From a bacterium (GTDB lineage Bacteria; Patescibacteria; JAEDAM01; Absconditabacterales; Absconditicoccaceae): a stretch of 64,000 nt of DNA. Within the stretch, counting starts at the first letter, position 1, and the number at the start of each line of letters is the position of its first letter. Below, in pieces: positions 1 to 10,861 of this stretch. The DNA is taken from NCBI GenBank assembly GCA_017442645.1, contig JAFRZH010000007.1, positions 1 through 64,000 of the forward strand. Reading direction: 5' to 3'. Under the pieces are notes generated by a model. The model was not told the DNA's origin, did not search any database, and was given only the letters and a program-made list of their open reading frames with translations. A program made the position numbers and the translations under genes.

Positions 1-150
1 ACGTACTTGAAGAAATCTCAGATTTTCTGCTTGTTTTTTTCTATGAATTTTATTTTTTCTAATTTTAAAAATCTTATATACAAGGGAAGCTCCTCGTATA
101 ATTAAAGTAGCTAGAAGAAGACTGACAACCATCATGATAAATTCTTCCAT
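1..150 (-). CDS. N-terminal fragment of a membrane-anchored protein (runs off the left edge)
   Basis: Only the first 50 codons are inside the window; the start is the ATG at 148-150. The visible part has a hydrophobic segment at about residues 5-25 (MMVVSLLLATLII), then a Lys/Arg-rich stretch, which predicts one N-terminal membrane anchor with the rest in the cytoplasm. The last residues (FLQVR) recall the start of VirB4/TraC-like ATPases that follow a single anchor in some CPR genomes, but this is a weak resemblance and no catalytic motif is visible. The gene lies downstream of the phosphate transporter on the same strand, behind a terminator hairpin. Confidence 0.6.
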   Translation of the reverse strand, partial: MEEFIMMVVSLLLATLIIRGASLVYKIFKIRKNKIHRKKQAENLRFLQVR

Positions 151-216
151 TACTTTTGTTTTTAAAAGTAAAAAAATACTTTTTCATTATAGTTATTTCT
201 TTAGAAAAAACAAATA

Positions 217-237
217 AAACACGTTGTAAACGTGTTT
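217..237 (-). terminator. Intrinsic terminator of the Na/Pi transporter gene
   Basis: A perfect 7 bp stem AAACACG/CGTGTTT with a 7-base loop is followed, on the minus strand, by a T-rich run. It sits about 20 bases after the TAG stop of the transporter gene. Confidence 0.75.
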
Positions 238-254
238 AGAACCTTTACAAAAAT

Positions 255-1928
255 CTAAAAACTTTCATTGATATATTTTTTTTCTTCTTTGGTAAGATTT
301 ATTTTTTCAATTGCGTTTACGAGTGAAGTACAAGAAAGAGAAAAATAACGGTTTACTTGTATTAGGTTTGATAATTTTAAATCTGTTGCTTCTTTTTTAT
401 ACATAGTGATATATTTTTGATCATTTTTGGTAATTTGTTCCAATATTTCATGGAGCATTTTGATGGAATTTTTATTATCAAGATTTACTAATACTTCCAA
501 AATGTCTTGATAAAATGCAAGGACCATTTTTCTCATCGTAATGTAGTCTTTTTGTGCAGTTTCACTGGTACTTCGTTTCCAATCTTCTACTAAATCTCGA
601 ACATCTTTTAAATATTTAGAAGAATCTCCAATTCATAAGATAATTTGGTATAAAATCGTTGATTTTTCTACTTCTTCTGTTGTTTGATTATTTTTTTGGT
701 TTACTTGTACGAGAAAACTTAATAAACTCTCTTGTATATTTTTTAGTTCTGAATATAATTTTTTTAAATAACTTTTTCAAAAATCAGCATCATTTAAAAA
801 TCATTCTGTTTCAGATTTTTCATCTTTATTTTTTACATCAGTAAAGTAAAAATCCCAAATATTCAAATTATATTTGATAATCATTTTAAGATAGAGGAGG
901 ATATCTTGTTTTAAAGCGAGAATAGATAATTCCGTATCTAAGGGTTGTTCTATTTTTTGTATCGCTAGTTTAAGATGTTCATTTTTTTCTGTAATAAATT
1001 TTTGAAAGAGTAGAGAAATCTGATTGACAAAAGGAAGTATTAATAAAGCACAAAACGCTCTAAATGCTACGTAAAATCGTGTAAAGCTTGGAATTAATCC
1101 AAAATGAGGAATTAAAATTTTATCGAAGAGGATATCAAGGAGAGGAACGCTTGATAAGCCTAGGATAACTACAAAAATATTAAAACCCACATGTCATGCC
1201 GCAACTTGTTTTTTTGTAGCGTGTCCTCCCATCGAAGCAAGTACAATAGTAATGGTTGATCCTAAATAAGCTCAAAATAAAATGCCCAATCAAGCATTAA
1301 GTGAAATTAATCCTGAACTTAAAGAAGTTAAAGCGATGATAAATGTAGCTGTTCCAGATTGAATTAGCAATGTAATAATAAGTCAAATTCAAAAAAACAA
1401 AATGGTTGGCATGTTCATTAATGAACTTAAATCTACAAGTTCAGTAAAAAACATCATTCAACTTTTCATATAGGAAAGTGCAAGAAAAATCATAGCAAAT
1501 CAAATGATTCCGTTTCAAATTTTCTGTAGAATTTCATATTTTTTGAGAAAACTTATTCCTATAGCCCCCAAAAAAATCATAGGGAATACAAATATATTAA
1601 TATCATAACTTACTCCTATTGCTCAAAATAATGATGAAATAATTGTAGTTCCGACATTAGATCCTAACATTACTGCTAATGCATGAGTTTCTGTTAAAAT
1701 TCCTGTTCATACAAAGGAAAGTACAATAACGGAAACTAGATTACTACTTTCTAGTACAATGGTAGATAAAAGACCAGTAAAAAAAGATGTAATATTATTT
1801 GATGTGCATTTTTTTATCATTCTTTTTAGACTCCCTTTTGCAAATTCTAAAACCGATTTTTCAAAATAATGAATTCAAAAAAGGAATAGTCCTAATCATC
1901 AGAAAAATTCAATAATTCACTGGATCAT
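255..1928 (-). CDS. Na+/phosphate cotransporter family protein (NptA-like, PhoU-like C-terminus)
   Basis: 557 aa after read-through of many TGA codons. The first ~330 residues are strongly hydrophobic and contain the duplicated Na/Pi cotransporter signature: a serine-rich re-entrant segment (LESSN, the usual QSS position) followed by MLGSNVGTT. The last ~200 residues are soluble, helical and charged, like the PhoU-type domain fused to many members. The family imports phosphate with sodium. Start ATG 1926-1928 is preceded by a good promoter, so it is probably transcribed alone. A second, better conserved paralogue lies at 59925-61739. Substrate is inferred from family only. Confidence 0.85.
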
Positions 1929-1954
1929 TCATCGTAGTAAAAATAAAACACTCA

Positions 1955-1983
1955 ATTATAGTCAGATTTTATTTCTTTTTCAA
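1955..1983 (-). promoter_or_regulatory. Sigma-70-like promoter of the Na/Pi transporter gene
   Basis: On the minus strand TTGAAA (1978-1983) and TATAAT (1955-1960) are separated by 17 bp, and the ATG lies 26 bp downstream. It forms a back-to-back pair with the uppS promoter. Confidence 0.7.
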
Positions 1984-1999
1984 AAAAAGCGAAAATTAT

Positions 2000-2027
2000 T
2001 TGCAAAGGTGGTATTTTTTGTTATATT
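2000..2027 (+). promoter_or_regulatory. Sigma-70-like promoter of uppS
   Basis: TTGCAA (2000-2005) and TATATT (2022-2027) are separated by 16 bp, 26 bp before the uppS ATG. Confidence 0.6.
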
Positions 2028-2053
2028 GAAAGAACTTTATTTTTCTTAAAAAC

Positions 2054-2746
2054 ATGGAATATCCAAGACACGTTGCTTTAATTCCTGACGGAAATAGAAC
2101 CTGGGCTAAAGAACGTTGATTAGAACAAATGGAAGGACATTTAGCTTGATTTCAGAGAGCAATTGATTTAGCAATGCATCTTTTTGAAAAAACTCCTATT
2201 GAAGTCTTTACTTTATGGGGATTAAGTACAGAAAATCTTAAACAAAGGAGCGAATATGAATTATCTTATCTTTTTAAGTTATATGAAACAATTACGGAAG
2301 AGCTTTATGATATGATGAAAAAGAATCTAGTGAATTTTCGTGTTGTTTGAGATATTACGAAATTACCTCAAGATTTACAAGATTTTCTCACAAAAAAACA
2401 AAGAGAATTTTCTTTTGATTCTTCAAAACATTTTGTTTTAGCTCTTAATTATGGATGACAAGATGAAATTTTAAGAGCTATAAGAAAGTTATCTCATACT
2501 TGAGAAGATATTACGAAAGAAAATTTTGAAAAATATTTAGATTTTGCTTGATTACCAAATGTGGATTTAGTCATTAGAACTAAACAAAAATTAGCAAAAA
2601 GATTATCTGGATTTATGCTTCGATGGATTTGATATGCTCAACTTTATTTTACGGATTTGTATTGTCCAGATTTTACGATAGAGGAGTTTAATCATGCTTT
2701 GATGTGGTGGAATACTACGTTATCTAGTCAAAATTTCGGTAAGTAA
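2054..2746 (+). CDS. uppS: Isoprenyl (undecaprenyl) diphosphate synthase
   Basis: 230 aa, a normal length for the cis-prenyltransferase family. It condenses isopentenyl diphosphate units to the C55 lipid carrier used for peptidoglycan and glycans. Visible motifs are IPDGNRTWAKERGL near the N-terminus (catalytic DGN loop; the usual GR after DGN is RT here), TLWGLSTEN (the FxFSTEN region), LNYGGQDEI and the C-terminal VIRT...GFMLRWIGYAQLYFTD block. Two in-frame TGA codons fall on the conserved glycines of RGLxxxxGHxxG, one of the clearest proofs of UGA=Gly here. It works upstream of MraY (52127-53182), which uses the C55 carrier. Confidence 0.95.
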
Positions 2747-2836
2747 TAGTTTTTATCGGTCGTCATTATACATCCGCTGTAGTAAAAGTTTATGAACTAA
2801 AAAATATATTTAAAAATCAATTCAAAAAAAATGAAA

Positions 2837-2867
2837 AAATCTGGTTCTTCGGTAAAGAATCAGATTT
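2837..2867. terminator. Bidirectional terminator between uppS and the AMP phosphorylase gene
   Basis: Stem AAATCTGGTTCTT/AAGAATCAGATTT with one mismatch, an A-rich left side and T-rich right side, so it can serve both convergent genes. Confidence 0.75.
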
Positions 2868-2878
2868 CCCAATTTTTT

Positions 2879-4402
2879 TTATTCAATCGTGTATGCTGGT
2901 TGAGCTGTGAGTTGTTCTTTCCCTGATTCGAGTTTTGCAGGATCATTTGCATAAATTGTATACAAAACTTCTCCTTCTTTAACTTCATCACCGATTTTTT
3001 TGTAGAGGTAAAGTCCTGCCTCATTGATAGCTGGACAACCGAGATGTCTGGCAATATAATTGATATTGTGAAGGTCGATTGCTGTCACTTTTCCAGATTT
3101 TGGAGCAACAACATCGAAAGATTCTTTTCCAAGTTTTAAATCTTCTGAATTGATATCTGGATTCCCTCCTTGAGCTTTGATGATCTTTTGCATCATTTTT
3201 CGAGCTTCTCCAGATTCGAGTTGTTTTTTAGCTAAGGCAATTGCATCGTCTCCTTGAGCTTTCCCAACGATTTCGATGAGTCTTGAAGCTAAGAAAATTG
3301 CTTTCTTCTCCAAATCTGCTGGTCTTTTTTCGTGTTGTTGGAGGACTCTCAAAACTTCTCTTACTTGAAGAACAGCACCAACTCCGTTTCCGATCACTTC
3401 GTTTGCTTCTGTGATTTGTACGGTCATCTTCATCCCGAGTTTTGTCCCTACAAATTCAAATTTTTGTTTCCAATCGAGAGCTTCTTCCATCGTTTTTACT
3501 TTCGCAGTTGGTCCCATAGGGATATCGATCAAAGAATGGGTAACTCCCATAGCATATTTTTTCGCCATAATGCTACTTACGACTTTTGCTCTGGATTGCA
3601 TTGAAAGAGGATATTGGACTTTGATGATTTTATCATCTGCAGGTGCGAGGTCCAAAGCTCCACCTCGAACAAGGCAACAATTGTTTTCTTGGATCAGATT
3701 TTCTATTCCTTTTTTATCAAAATTGATATTCATAAGCACATTTACACATTCTCCGGTAGCAGCAGGGGAGGTGATCGCCTTTGAAAAGTTTTTTGGGATT
3801 TTGATTCAAAGAGAAGCAATAATCGGAATGATAATCATGGTTGTCTCATTTCCAGGAACCCCTCCAATACAGTGTTTGTCAGCAATGATTTCTCCCTCCG
3901 GATACTTGAACGTAACTCCGGTTTCTGCCATTGCTTTCGCAGTTTGATACATTTCTTCGTCCGTTGTTGGATAGAAAAAACTTGAAGCTACATAATAGGT
4001 CATCATAATTTCGCTGAGTCTTCCTCTGGAAATATCTTTGATAATGCTGTACATTTCTTCATAAGTGAGTTCTTCTCCTTTCATTTTCTTTCTGATCGCT
4101 TCGTTTGTGAGTGCTTTTGCTTCTGCGAATTTGATAGAAAATTCTTCGCCTTCTTGTACTCCAAATCTTTCTTCGGTTTCGTGATAAATTCCAATGGTTC
4201 CTTCTTCGATATCGGAAGAAAGAACGACATCTGCAACGAATTTTTCTTTATTTGCTCTCATGAGAGAAACTTTATCTTCAGAAGTGATTCCAAAAGCCAT
4301 TGCTTGATTTTCATTGAGGAGAACATTAAATTTTTCTCCGTCTTTCATAGGAAGAATATGAGCTTTTGCATAAAAAAAACATTGATTATTTTGCTCTGTC
4401 AT
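2879..4402 (-). CDS. deoA: AMP phosphorylase (thymidine phosphorylase family, archaeal/CPR type)
   Basis: 507 aa, matching the ~500 aa archaeal-type AMP phosphorylase and longer than bacterial DeoA because of an extra N-terminal domain (about residues 1-85). The signature around residues 172-190 reads DKHCIGGVPGNETTM, the phosphate-binding region. The enzyme converts AMP and phosphate to adenine and ribose-1,5-bisphosphate; in CPR bacteria and archaea this feeds R15P isomerase and form II/III or III RuBisCO. Neither partner is in this window. A single TGA separates two long blocks that are in the same frame. It is convergent with uppS and has its own strong promoter. Confidence 0.92.
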
Positions 4403-4433
4403 TCAAAAAAAATTTATAAAATAAAACACTTCA

Positions 4434-4462
4434 ATTATACGGACTTTTGAGAAAAAAATCAA
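4434..4462 (-). promoter_or_regulatory. Sigma-70-like promoter of the AMP phosphorylase gene
   Basis: TTGATT (4457-4462) and TATAAT (4434-4439) on the minus strand are 17 bp apart, 31 bp before the ATG. The -35 sits inside the T-tract of the preceding terminator. Confidence 0.75.
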
Positions 4463-4463
4463 A

Positions 4464-4498
4464 AAAAATCTGATTCCTTATCGGAGATTCAGATTTTT
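4464..4498 (-). terminator. Terminator of the SIMPL-domain gene
   Basis: AAATCTGA and TCAGATTT arms close a short hairpin directly after the SIMPL gene stop; the minus-strand side is followed by a long T-run. Confidence 0.7.
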
Positions 4499-4513
4499 TC
4501 TTTTTTATAGAGT

Positions 4514-5275
4514 TTATTTAATCTCATAACTTACATTTACAGAAACGGTTACTTCTGTAGTTCCTTGTTCAAGATTTACTCCTCCCATAGCCATTCCTTC
4601 ATCGGCCTCTTCAAAAGCCATCATTTTACTTGCAGAAATGGTATTTGCAGTAGCACGGAAAACTCCACCATAAGAATTATCAACGATACTTGTAACTTTA
4701 CCGAGAGAAATATTCATTTCTTTAGCGATAGATTCGGCTTTCTCACGTGCATATTGAAGTGCAAGTTGTCTAGCTTCTTCTTGTCCTTTTACCGTATCTT
4801 TGAGAGAAAATTGTACATTTTGGATTGTCATATTTCCTACATTGGGAGCAAGATCAAGAACCTTTTCTCAGAGTTCTTTGAAATTCTCTCCTTGAAGAGT
4901 AATCGTTACATTTTGATTTCCTTCGTATCCGCGAATTTGTCTTTCATCCGTTTCTTTATCCCAGGTATAATTTGGATAAACATTGTAATTTGAAGTTTTG
5001 ATATTTTCTTCTTTGATCCCCAATTCTTTCACTTTTGCTACAAAATCTTTGATCGTAGTATTGAGGGTCTCTTGGACTTCTTTGGAAGTTGTTCCCATTT
5101 CTTGTACTCCGGCAACGATGGTTAACGTGTCAGGTTTTACCTCGATGGTTGCTTCTCATCTTACATGAATCCCTTCTTCCGAACTTGCGATCAATTTATT
5201 GGTCCCGCAATGTCCGATGATAAAACATCCACCCAAAATCACAACGGCGAGGATAAGCATTTCTCCAATTTTCAT
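4514..5275 (-). CDS. Membrane-anchored SIMPL (YggE/DUF541) domain protein
   Basis: 253 aa. Residues 1-20 (MKIGEMLILAVVILGGCFII) form a signal anchor or lipoprotein-like leader. The rest is a SIMPL domain: VRGEATIEVKPDTLTIVAGV at the start, a central block of NYNVYPNYTW type and AREKAESIAKEMNISLGKV followed by an immunoglobulin-like end TTEVTVSVNVSYEIK. SIMPL proteins are periplasmic or surface proteins linked to oxidative stress, with no defined reaction. ATG at 5273-5275 is chosen because the leader begins there. Two TGA codons lie in frame. Confidence 0.85.
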
Positions 5276-5471
5276 TTTGTTTACAATAATAAAATAAAAA
5301 GAATAAAAGTCTGATAGTTTTCCTATCTATAAAGTAAAACGAAATTTTTTCTGTTTTGTGACAAGATTTTTTAAAGAAAATGATATAACAATAATTTTTC
5401 AGAATTTTCCCTTTTTTTTCTTCCCCTTTTTCTTATAATATTTTTGTGTACAATTAATTCTTTATACTAAA

Positions 5472-6347
5472 ATGATTAGAAAAATTATCAAAGAAAGTAT
5501 TAAAATACTTCTTATGAATCCACAATTAATTAGATTAGCATTTTTTACGACTTTTGGTTATACTATTGTCCATATTTTTTTAATATTATATTTTTTTAAT
5601 ACTCTTATCACTACTCAGTATGAAAAATGAGTTAATTTTTCAGATACTTTAATTTATATTTTCAATAAGATTCAAGAGTTTAACATTGTTGGATTTATTA
5701 TATGATTTATTATTATTGTAATTATTTGGAATCTTTGGATTTATCCTATTGGGGAAGGAGCTATGGTTTATTCATTGAAAAGCGAAGATCATAAATTATC
5801 ACCATCTATTACTAAATGACTTAAAAAATTTTTTGTCATGCTTCAATTGGAAGGATTGGATTTTAGTTTTGGATTTTATACTTTTATGACTTCACTATGA
5901 AGACTTTGGATGATGGATATTTTAGATAATTTTTTAATTAAAATAGTTATTGGTATCCGATGAATTATTGTTTTTTGAGCAATGATTCTTTGACCTTATG
6001 CAAAATATTATATCCTTTTAGAAGACCTTCCCGTATTTGATGCTTTAAGAAAAAGTGCATCTTTAGCATTTGGTAACCTTTGGTTAACTGTTAAGGCGTT
6101 ATTTTTTGAAAAAATCTTATGGATTAGATTTTTAGTTAATGCAGTTATTCTTGTTGTTGTCCCTCTTGCTTTAGTGCATTTAGCAGTTGTTTTTGATGTA
6201 ATGGATAATCAATCTGTAGAAATTGTTATATGGGTTATAACGGGTATTCTAATACTTCTTTCAGCTTATATTAATGGTATTTTTTCTCTTTTTTTTAATA
6301 ACTATTGGCTCAAAATCTTTGAAAAAGCACAAAAGAATATGGAGTAA
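5472..6347 (+). CDS. Multi-pass integral membrane protein of unknown function
   Basis: 291 aa with roughly six hydrophobic segments (about residues 20-45, 70-90, 120-145, 160-180, 215-245, 255-280), and a short charged C-terminus ending KAQKNMEK-like. At least eight TGA codons are read as Gly. I see no catalytic motif; the layout recalls uncharacterised membrane proteins of DUF975/DUF4013 type, but I cannot assign a family. It is divergent from the SIMPL gene and 80 bp upstream of the HemW-like gene, possibly cotranscribed. Confidence 0.75.
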
Positions 6348-6427
6348 AAATGATACAGTATTTATTCTTCTTGAAAAAAAAAATATAATCTTTACATTTA
6401 CTGGTGGTTTATTCTCTTTATCTTTCC

Positions 6428-7660
6428 ATGCTTTCGCTGTATTTTCATATCCCTTTTTGTGCTCAGACTTGTAAATATTGCTCTTTTTCTGTTATCTCTT
6501 GAGCAACGGAATCGATGCAACAGGACTATCTTCAAAGGCTTCACGAAGAAATTGAATGTTATGGAAAACTTTGTCCTCATGCGGAAATTAAGTCCCTTTA
6601 TTTTGGAGGAGGGACGCCAAGTTTGATTTGAGAAAAAGAGATTATAAGTCTGATTGAACATTGTGGAAAGGTTTTTAACTTAGAAAATATCGGAGAACTG
6701 AGCATCGAATGTAATCCTTATCCTGCAGAGGAAGTACTTCATTTCGTTGATGCTCTACAAAAACAGTATAAAAAACGGCCAAGAGTGAGATTCAGTTTTT
6801 GACTCCAAAGTTTCGATAATGAAATTCTTTATTCGACAGGGAGAAACTGTTCTTTCCCCGGTATGGTAGACTTTTTGAGAGTTTTACAACCTTTGAAAAA
6901 AGATAATTCGGTTTATAACTTTGATTTTATCGCGTTCGGGAAATTCCATACTTCCAAAAAAGGAAACATTCAACTGCGAAATCAGTCATCTTTAGATTTT
7001 TTTTATGATTTCGTGCAGTCAGGATTTGCGGATAGTTTTTCGCTTTATACCTTGGAACTTTTTGAACATCAGCAGTGGAAGAAAACAAACGAGGTTGATA
7101 AGCAGTATTTTGGAAATGATGATGAAATTTATGAGGAGTTCGATTTTCTGAAAAATACGGTTTATGATGCGTGATATTCAAGGTATGAGATTTCAAATTT
7201 TTCTAAAGTTTCCAAGTCATCTCTACACAACAGAGTTTATCGAGAAATGGAAGATTATTTATGACTTGGAGTTTCGGCTTCATCGTTTCTCTCTGCAAAA
7301 AGCCCTTTTTATTCAGATTTTTCAAATTTTTTACAAAAAAAAGGAGAAAGCTGATTGAGATTCACGAATACTCCGTATTTCCCCAAGTATCTCTCTGAAG
7401 ACTTCGTTTCGATGAAAGAGATTCTTCCGATGTCGGAGAAAGATTTTTTGATTGAAAAGTTTTTTCTTGGACTTCGTACGGATCAAGGAGCCAAAAAACT
7501 TCACGAATTTGAACCGGTTTTAGTCGCAAATCGAGAAGAAAAAGCGCAAGAGTATGCAAAACAGGGATTCGTGGTGTATGATGAAGATTCCTTAGTTTTG
7601 ACCGATGCAGGGATGGATGTGTATAATCAGATTGTTACGGAATTATTGGAGGAGATTTAA
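6428..7660 (+). CDS. HemW-like radical SAM protein (coproporphyrinogen III oxidase-like)
   Basis: 410 aa. The N-terminus has the radical SAM cluster motif FCAQTCKYCSF (C-x3-C-x2-C), then YFGGGTPSLI (SAM-binding), IECNP, RFSFGLQSFD and a C-terminal HemW-type winged domain (EILPMSEKDFLIEK...FFLGLRTDQG). HemW proteins bind heme and are usually heme chaperones rather than CPO enzymes; no heme-biosynthesis gene is visible here. ATG 6428 places the cysteine motif at the normal distance from the start. The stop TAA overlaps the stop of the opposite gene by a few bases. Confidence 0.85.
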
Positions 7661-9267
7661 AGGTCAAGTAATGTTTTTGCTATTTTCCCACTTACCTTTT
7701 CTTGAATGGTCTCTATTCTTTGTTTTGGCTGAAATATTTTCTGGACAACATTTTGATACATTTCTTGGATCTGATATTTCTGAAAGAGTTCATCCATCTT
7801 TTTGCTTTGTTCGTTGTTGATATAGTATTCGTCGTTAGCATTGTTGTCACTAACTTTTGTGTAGTGTTTAAGGATATATTTAATAGTTCAGTCTTTTGTA
7901 AGCTGTGTTTCTAGTGATGGATCCTTTTGATAGAGTTTATTTACTCTTTTTTCAATGTAGCTCTTGGAGATAAATCAGATTTTTCTTGCTGTTTTATTGA
8001 TATCTTCAAGGAGTCTTAAAATACTATGATTACTTTCTTTTTTTTCATTACCTTCCTTTCGTTGAGGGGTGACAAATTTAATTTCGCAAGGAATCCCTTT
8101 AAAATTTGCAATAACTTTGATGTCTTGATATTTTTGTGCAGTTGTTGCTTTTTTCTTACTTTCTGATATGGGAAGGTAGATATTATTGATAAGAATTCCC
8201 TCATCTTTTTTTTCTTGGATATATTTGTAGTTTCCTTTTTCGTCTTTTTCAAAAATATTTCAAAACTTATTTTTAAGTTCTGTAATAGAAGTTCATTGTT
8301 CTAGAGATTCTGGTTGTTGATTGAAGTTTTTGTAAAATTCAGCAAAGACTTGTAAAGTATTTTTTATATCTTGTTCGGGATTTATTCCATCACCAATGCT
8401 AAATTGAAATCTAATAATATCTTTTATTTGGCTAATATGAGCATAATTAGGATCTTTACTGATTTTCGTAATGGTTGAAATAATACTTTTTGGTGCTCCT
8501 TCTAATTGTATCGAAGGATAGTCTTTCTGCATGGTTTTTATAAATTTTTCTAATTCTGTTTTGATCTGGTTTGAATTTTTTTCTCTGTTTTGAAAGTTTT
8601 TATCGTTTTCCAGTTGTGCTGCAATGAACATTGTTCTAAAGATAAAAGATTCTCTGTTCCCATATTCTCCATGAATTTGAAAAAAATTATCTATATCGTC
8701 GAGATTGTAGAGTGTATAACGATATTTTCTTCCCAAAGGTAAATCGATGATTGGTTTTCATGGATGGTATTTTTCTCCATCTTTTTCTGTGATTGTTGCA
8801 GTATTTAAGATGTTGTATGGATTCCCATAGATGTTTGGATGAATGATGTTATGTTTATTGGTAAAAGTACTTTCGGAAACTCCTTCACTTTTACAGTATT
8901 CTTTTGTATTGTCTAAGATATTTTTTATTTTCTCTCTTCCTTCTTTTGATAATTTCCCCTCACGTGTTAGATATTCTTTTTCATATCCTTGAAATAAAAA
9001 TTTTTTAATATCATCAAAGTTCAATAAAATTCTATTGAAAAATCTAGCATTTAAAAGTAATTGACTCCCATTAATTAATGAGGTTTCTGGATGTGTGTCG
9101 ATATTATAGAAACTATAGAAATTTTGTTTTGCTGATTTGATTAATGCTGTATTTAATTTTTGAATTTCAGGTGTGTTATTGAGTTTTTCTCGAAAATTCA
9201 GATTTTCCAAAAGTTTTAATTGTTCTTTATCACAAACATTATTGCTTTCATGTTTTTCCCCTTCCAT
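7657..9267 (-). CDS. Unknown protein with weak similarity to RelA/SpoT nucleotidyltransferases
   Basis: 536 aa, soluble, helical, charged; no signal peptide. A central stretch (around residues 265-285) reads PKSIISTITKI followed by ISQIKDIIRFQF, which resembles the (p)ppGpp synthetase start (K-S-x-S-x-x-x-K-I then DIxxxR), and a later stretch YQDIKVIANFKGIPCEIKF resembles the GYRxxH/EIQ part. Key Gly and Tyr positions of true synthetases are not all present, so it could be a diverged or inactive member, or unrelated. The gene has its own promoter and is convergent with the HemW-like gene; their stop codons overlap. Confidence 0.8.
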
Positions 9268-9298
9268 ATTTCTTTGTATTCAATAAAATAACTCTTTA

Positions 9299-9326
9299 AT
9301 TATAAGGAAAACTTTTATAAATTCAA
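9299..9326 (-). promoter_or_regulatory. Sigma-70-like promoter of the RelA/SpoT-like gene
   Basis: TTGAAT (9321-9326) and TATAAT (9299-9304) on the minus strand with a 16 bp spacer, 31 bp before the ATG at 9267. Confidence 0.65.
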
Positions 9327-9415
9327 TGGAAGATGTTTTATAAGATATTGATTATCATGTATAGCAGTTTTGACTGTTATTCCTCCTTTATAGGTAGACA
9401 AAAGTAGACAAAAAA

Positions 9416-10417
9416 TTACTTTTTCAAAAAACTTGCTTTTTCTTTTGATAATCTCGTATTGATAAAGATAAGGGCATCGATATCTTCTGGTTCTCGTTGT
9501 TTTCCAAAAAGATCTAATTTGTTGGAGTAATGGAAAGGAACGATATAATTATTGTAATGTTTATGATACTCTTTATTAAAAATTTCCATAAAATGTACAT
9601 TTTTCATAATCGGAGAAATAACAAAAATATTTCTATCTCCGATATTCATTTCCTTAATCCATTTACAAAGAATTCATGCATAAAATTCGAGTGTTTGAAT
9701 GACGAGATTTTTAGCAAAAGCATTGTTTTCGATCTCTTCATAGGTTTTATATCGATATTTTGAAATCCCATTATCTCTATAGATTTGCATTAATGCATTA
9801 ATTCCAAGATTGATTGTTTCAATTTTTTGATAAGATCCCTTTTCAACTACAATTGCTTTACAATGGCTATCTCTAATATAAAGGAGAAGAAATTTATCAC
9901 TTTTAATATTTTTTTTGAGAAATTGAATCGTCTGAAAAGTTTGCGGAAATATCTCAATATTTTTTTGATTTGAAAAATTACCATACTTCTCATCGAAAGT
10001 TAAACAACTTTGATTTTTAAGATATACCAAAAGAATTTTAAAATCAATTTCTCCCTTTTCTCCAATTAAAAATTTCTTTTCTACTCCATTGACAGTAATA
10101 TCATCAATCTGAGAAAAAAGAAAAAAAGATTTTGTTTGAGTTTTTGAAAATTGAATTTTTTCGGTAATAAGACTTTCCAACCAGGGGAAAGTAATTTTGG
10201 TATCCGTATTTTGATGAATAGAAAAACAAAAAAAATCAAATCTCTGATCATCTAAAAGGAAAAAATGCTGATATTGAGGATAATCCATCGACATTTCAAC
10301 AATGGATTCCAAATTTTCGTACAAGGTATAATTCTGAATTCCATAATCCTTTTGTGCTTTTAAGACACGAAATTTAGGATATTTGGGATCAAAATTTTCC
10401 TGTCGAAAATAAAACAT
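9416..10417 (-). CDS. Unknown protein, possibly an actin-like/PilM-type fold
   Basis: 333 aa from ATG 10415-10417 (a TTG two codons earlier is also in frame). It is soluble and rich in Phe, Lys and Ile. The segment LLYIRDSHCKAIVVEKGSYQ followed by INLGINAL resembles the phosphate-2 strand-turn and following loop of PilM/FtsA-type actin-like proteins; this is a faint match and no full ATPase signature is visible. One TGA joins two long blocks. It is the last gene of a pheS-led minus-strand cluster. Confidence 0.7.
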
Positions 10418-10456
10418 CAGCAATGAAAAGGGAAATAAAAAGATAAAAAATCTGAA

Positions 10457-10858
10457 TTATCCTCTCGTTCGTTCTCTATTTTCTTCATTCTTCTTCAAAA
10501 CTAAATAAGCCTTTTCCTCGTCTCAAAAATACACTTCTTCAATTTGAGGATCTAATGTAAGACTAAACGAATCTTTTGCTCCGAAAGAAGAATTGATACC
10601 TCCAAAACATTTATAAAATTTGAGGAACAATTGATTATTTTTCTGGGAAGAAGTATATCACCTTACAAATCAAAGAGAAGATGAAATCATAATATTATTG
10701 AAAGTAAGTTCATACGCCTCTGAATTAAATGCATAATTCTGAAATAAAACGTCTGAAGTAGTCAAAAATCCACAACCAACGAAATAAAATCCGTATCCTA
10801 TCAAAAGAATTCCTCAAATAATGATTCAGATTTTTTTCATTTTTTGTAATATTTCCAT
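10457..10858 (-). CDS. Small membrane-anchored or exported protein of unknown function
   Basis: 133 aa. A hydrophobic N-terminus (about residues 10-30, IGIIIGGILLIGYGFYFVGC) predicts a signal anchor or a lipoprotein with Cys near residue 29. The rest is soluble with a charged tail ending RERTRG. Six TGA codons fragment it in the standard code. The ATG lies 3 bp after the pheS stop, so it is almost certainly cotranscribed with pheS. Confidence 0.75.
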
Positions 10859-10861
10859 CTC

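Noticed and set aside
3411..3947. 178 aa plus-strand ORF over the AMP phosphorylase gene
   Set aside because: Mirror frame of a conserved enzyme; no independent start signal or motif.
8016..8252. 78 aa Lys-rich ORF inside the RelA/SpoT-like gene
   Set aside because: Shadow frame produced by A-rich sequence.
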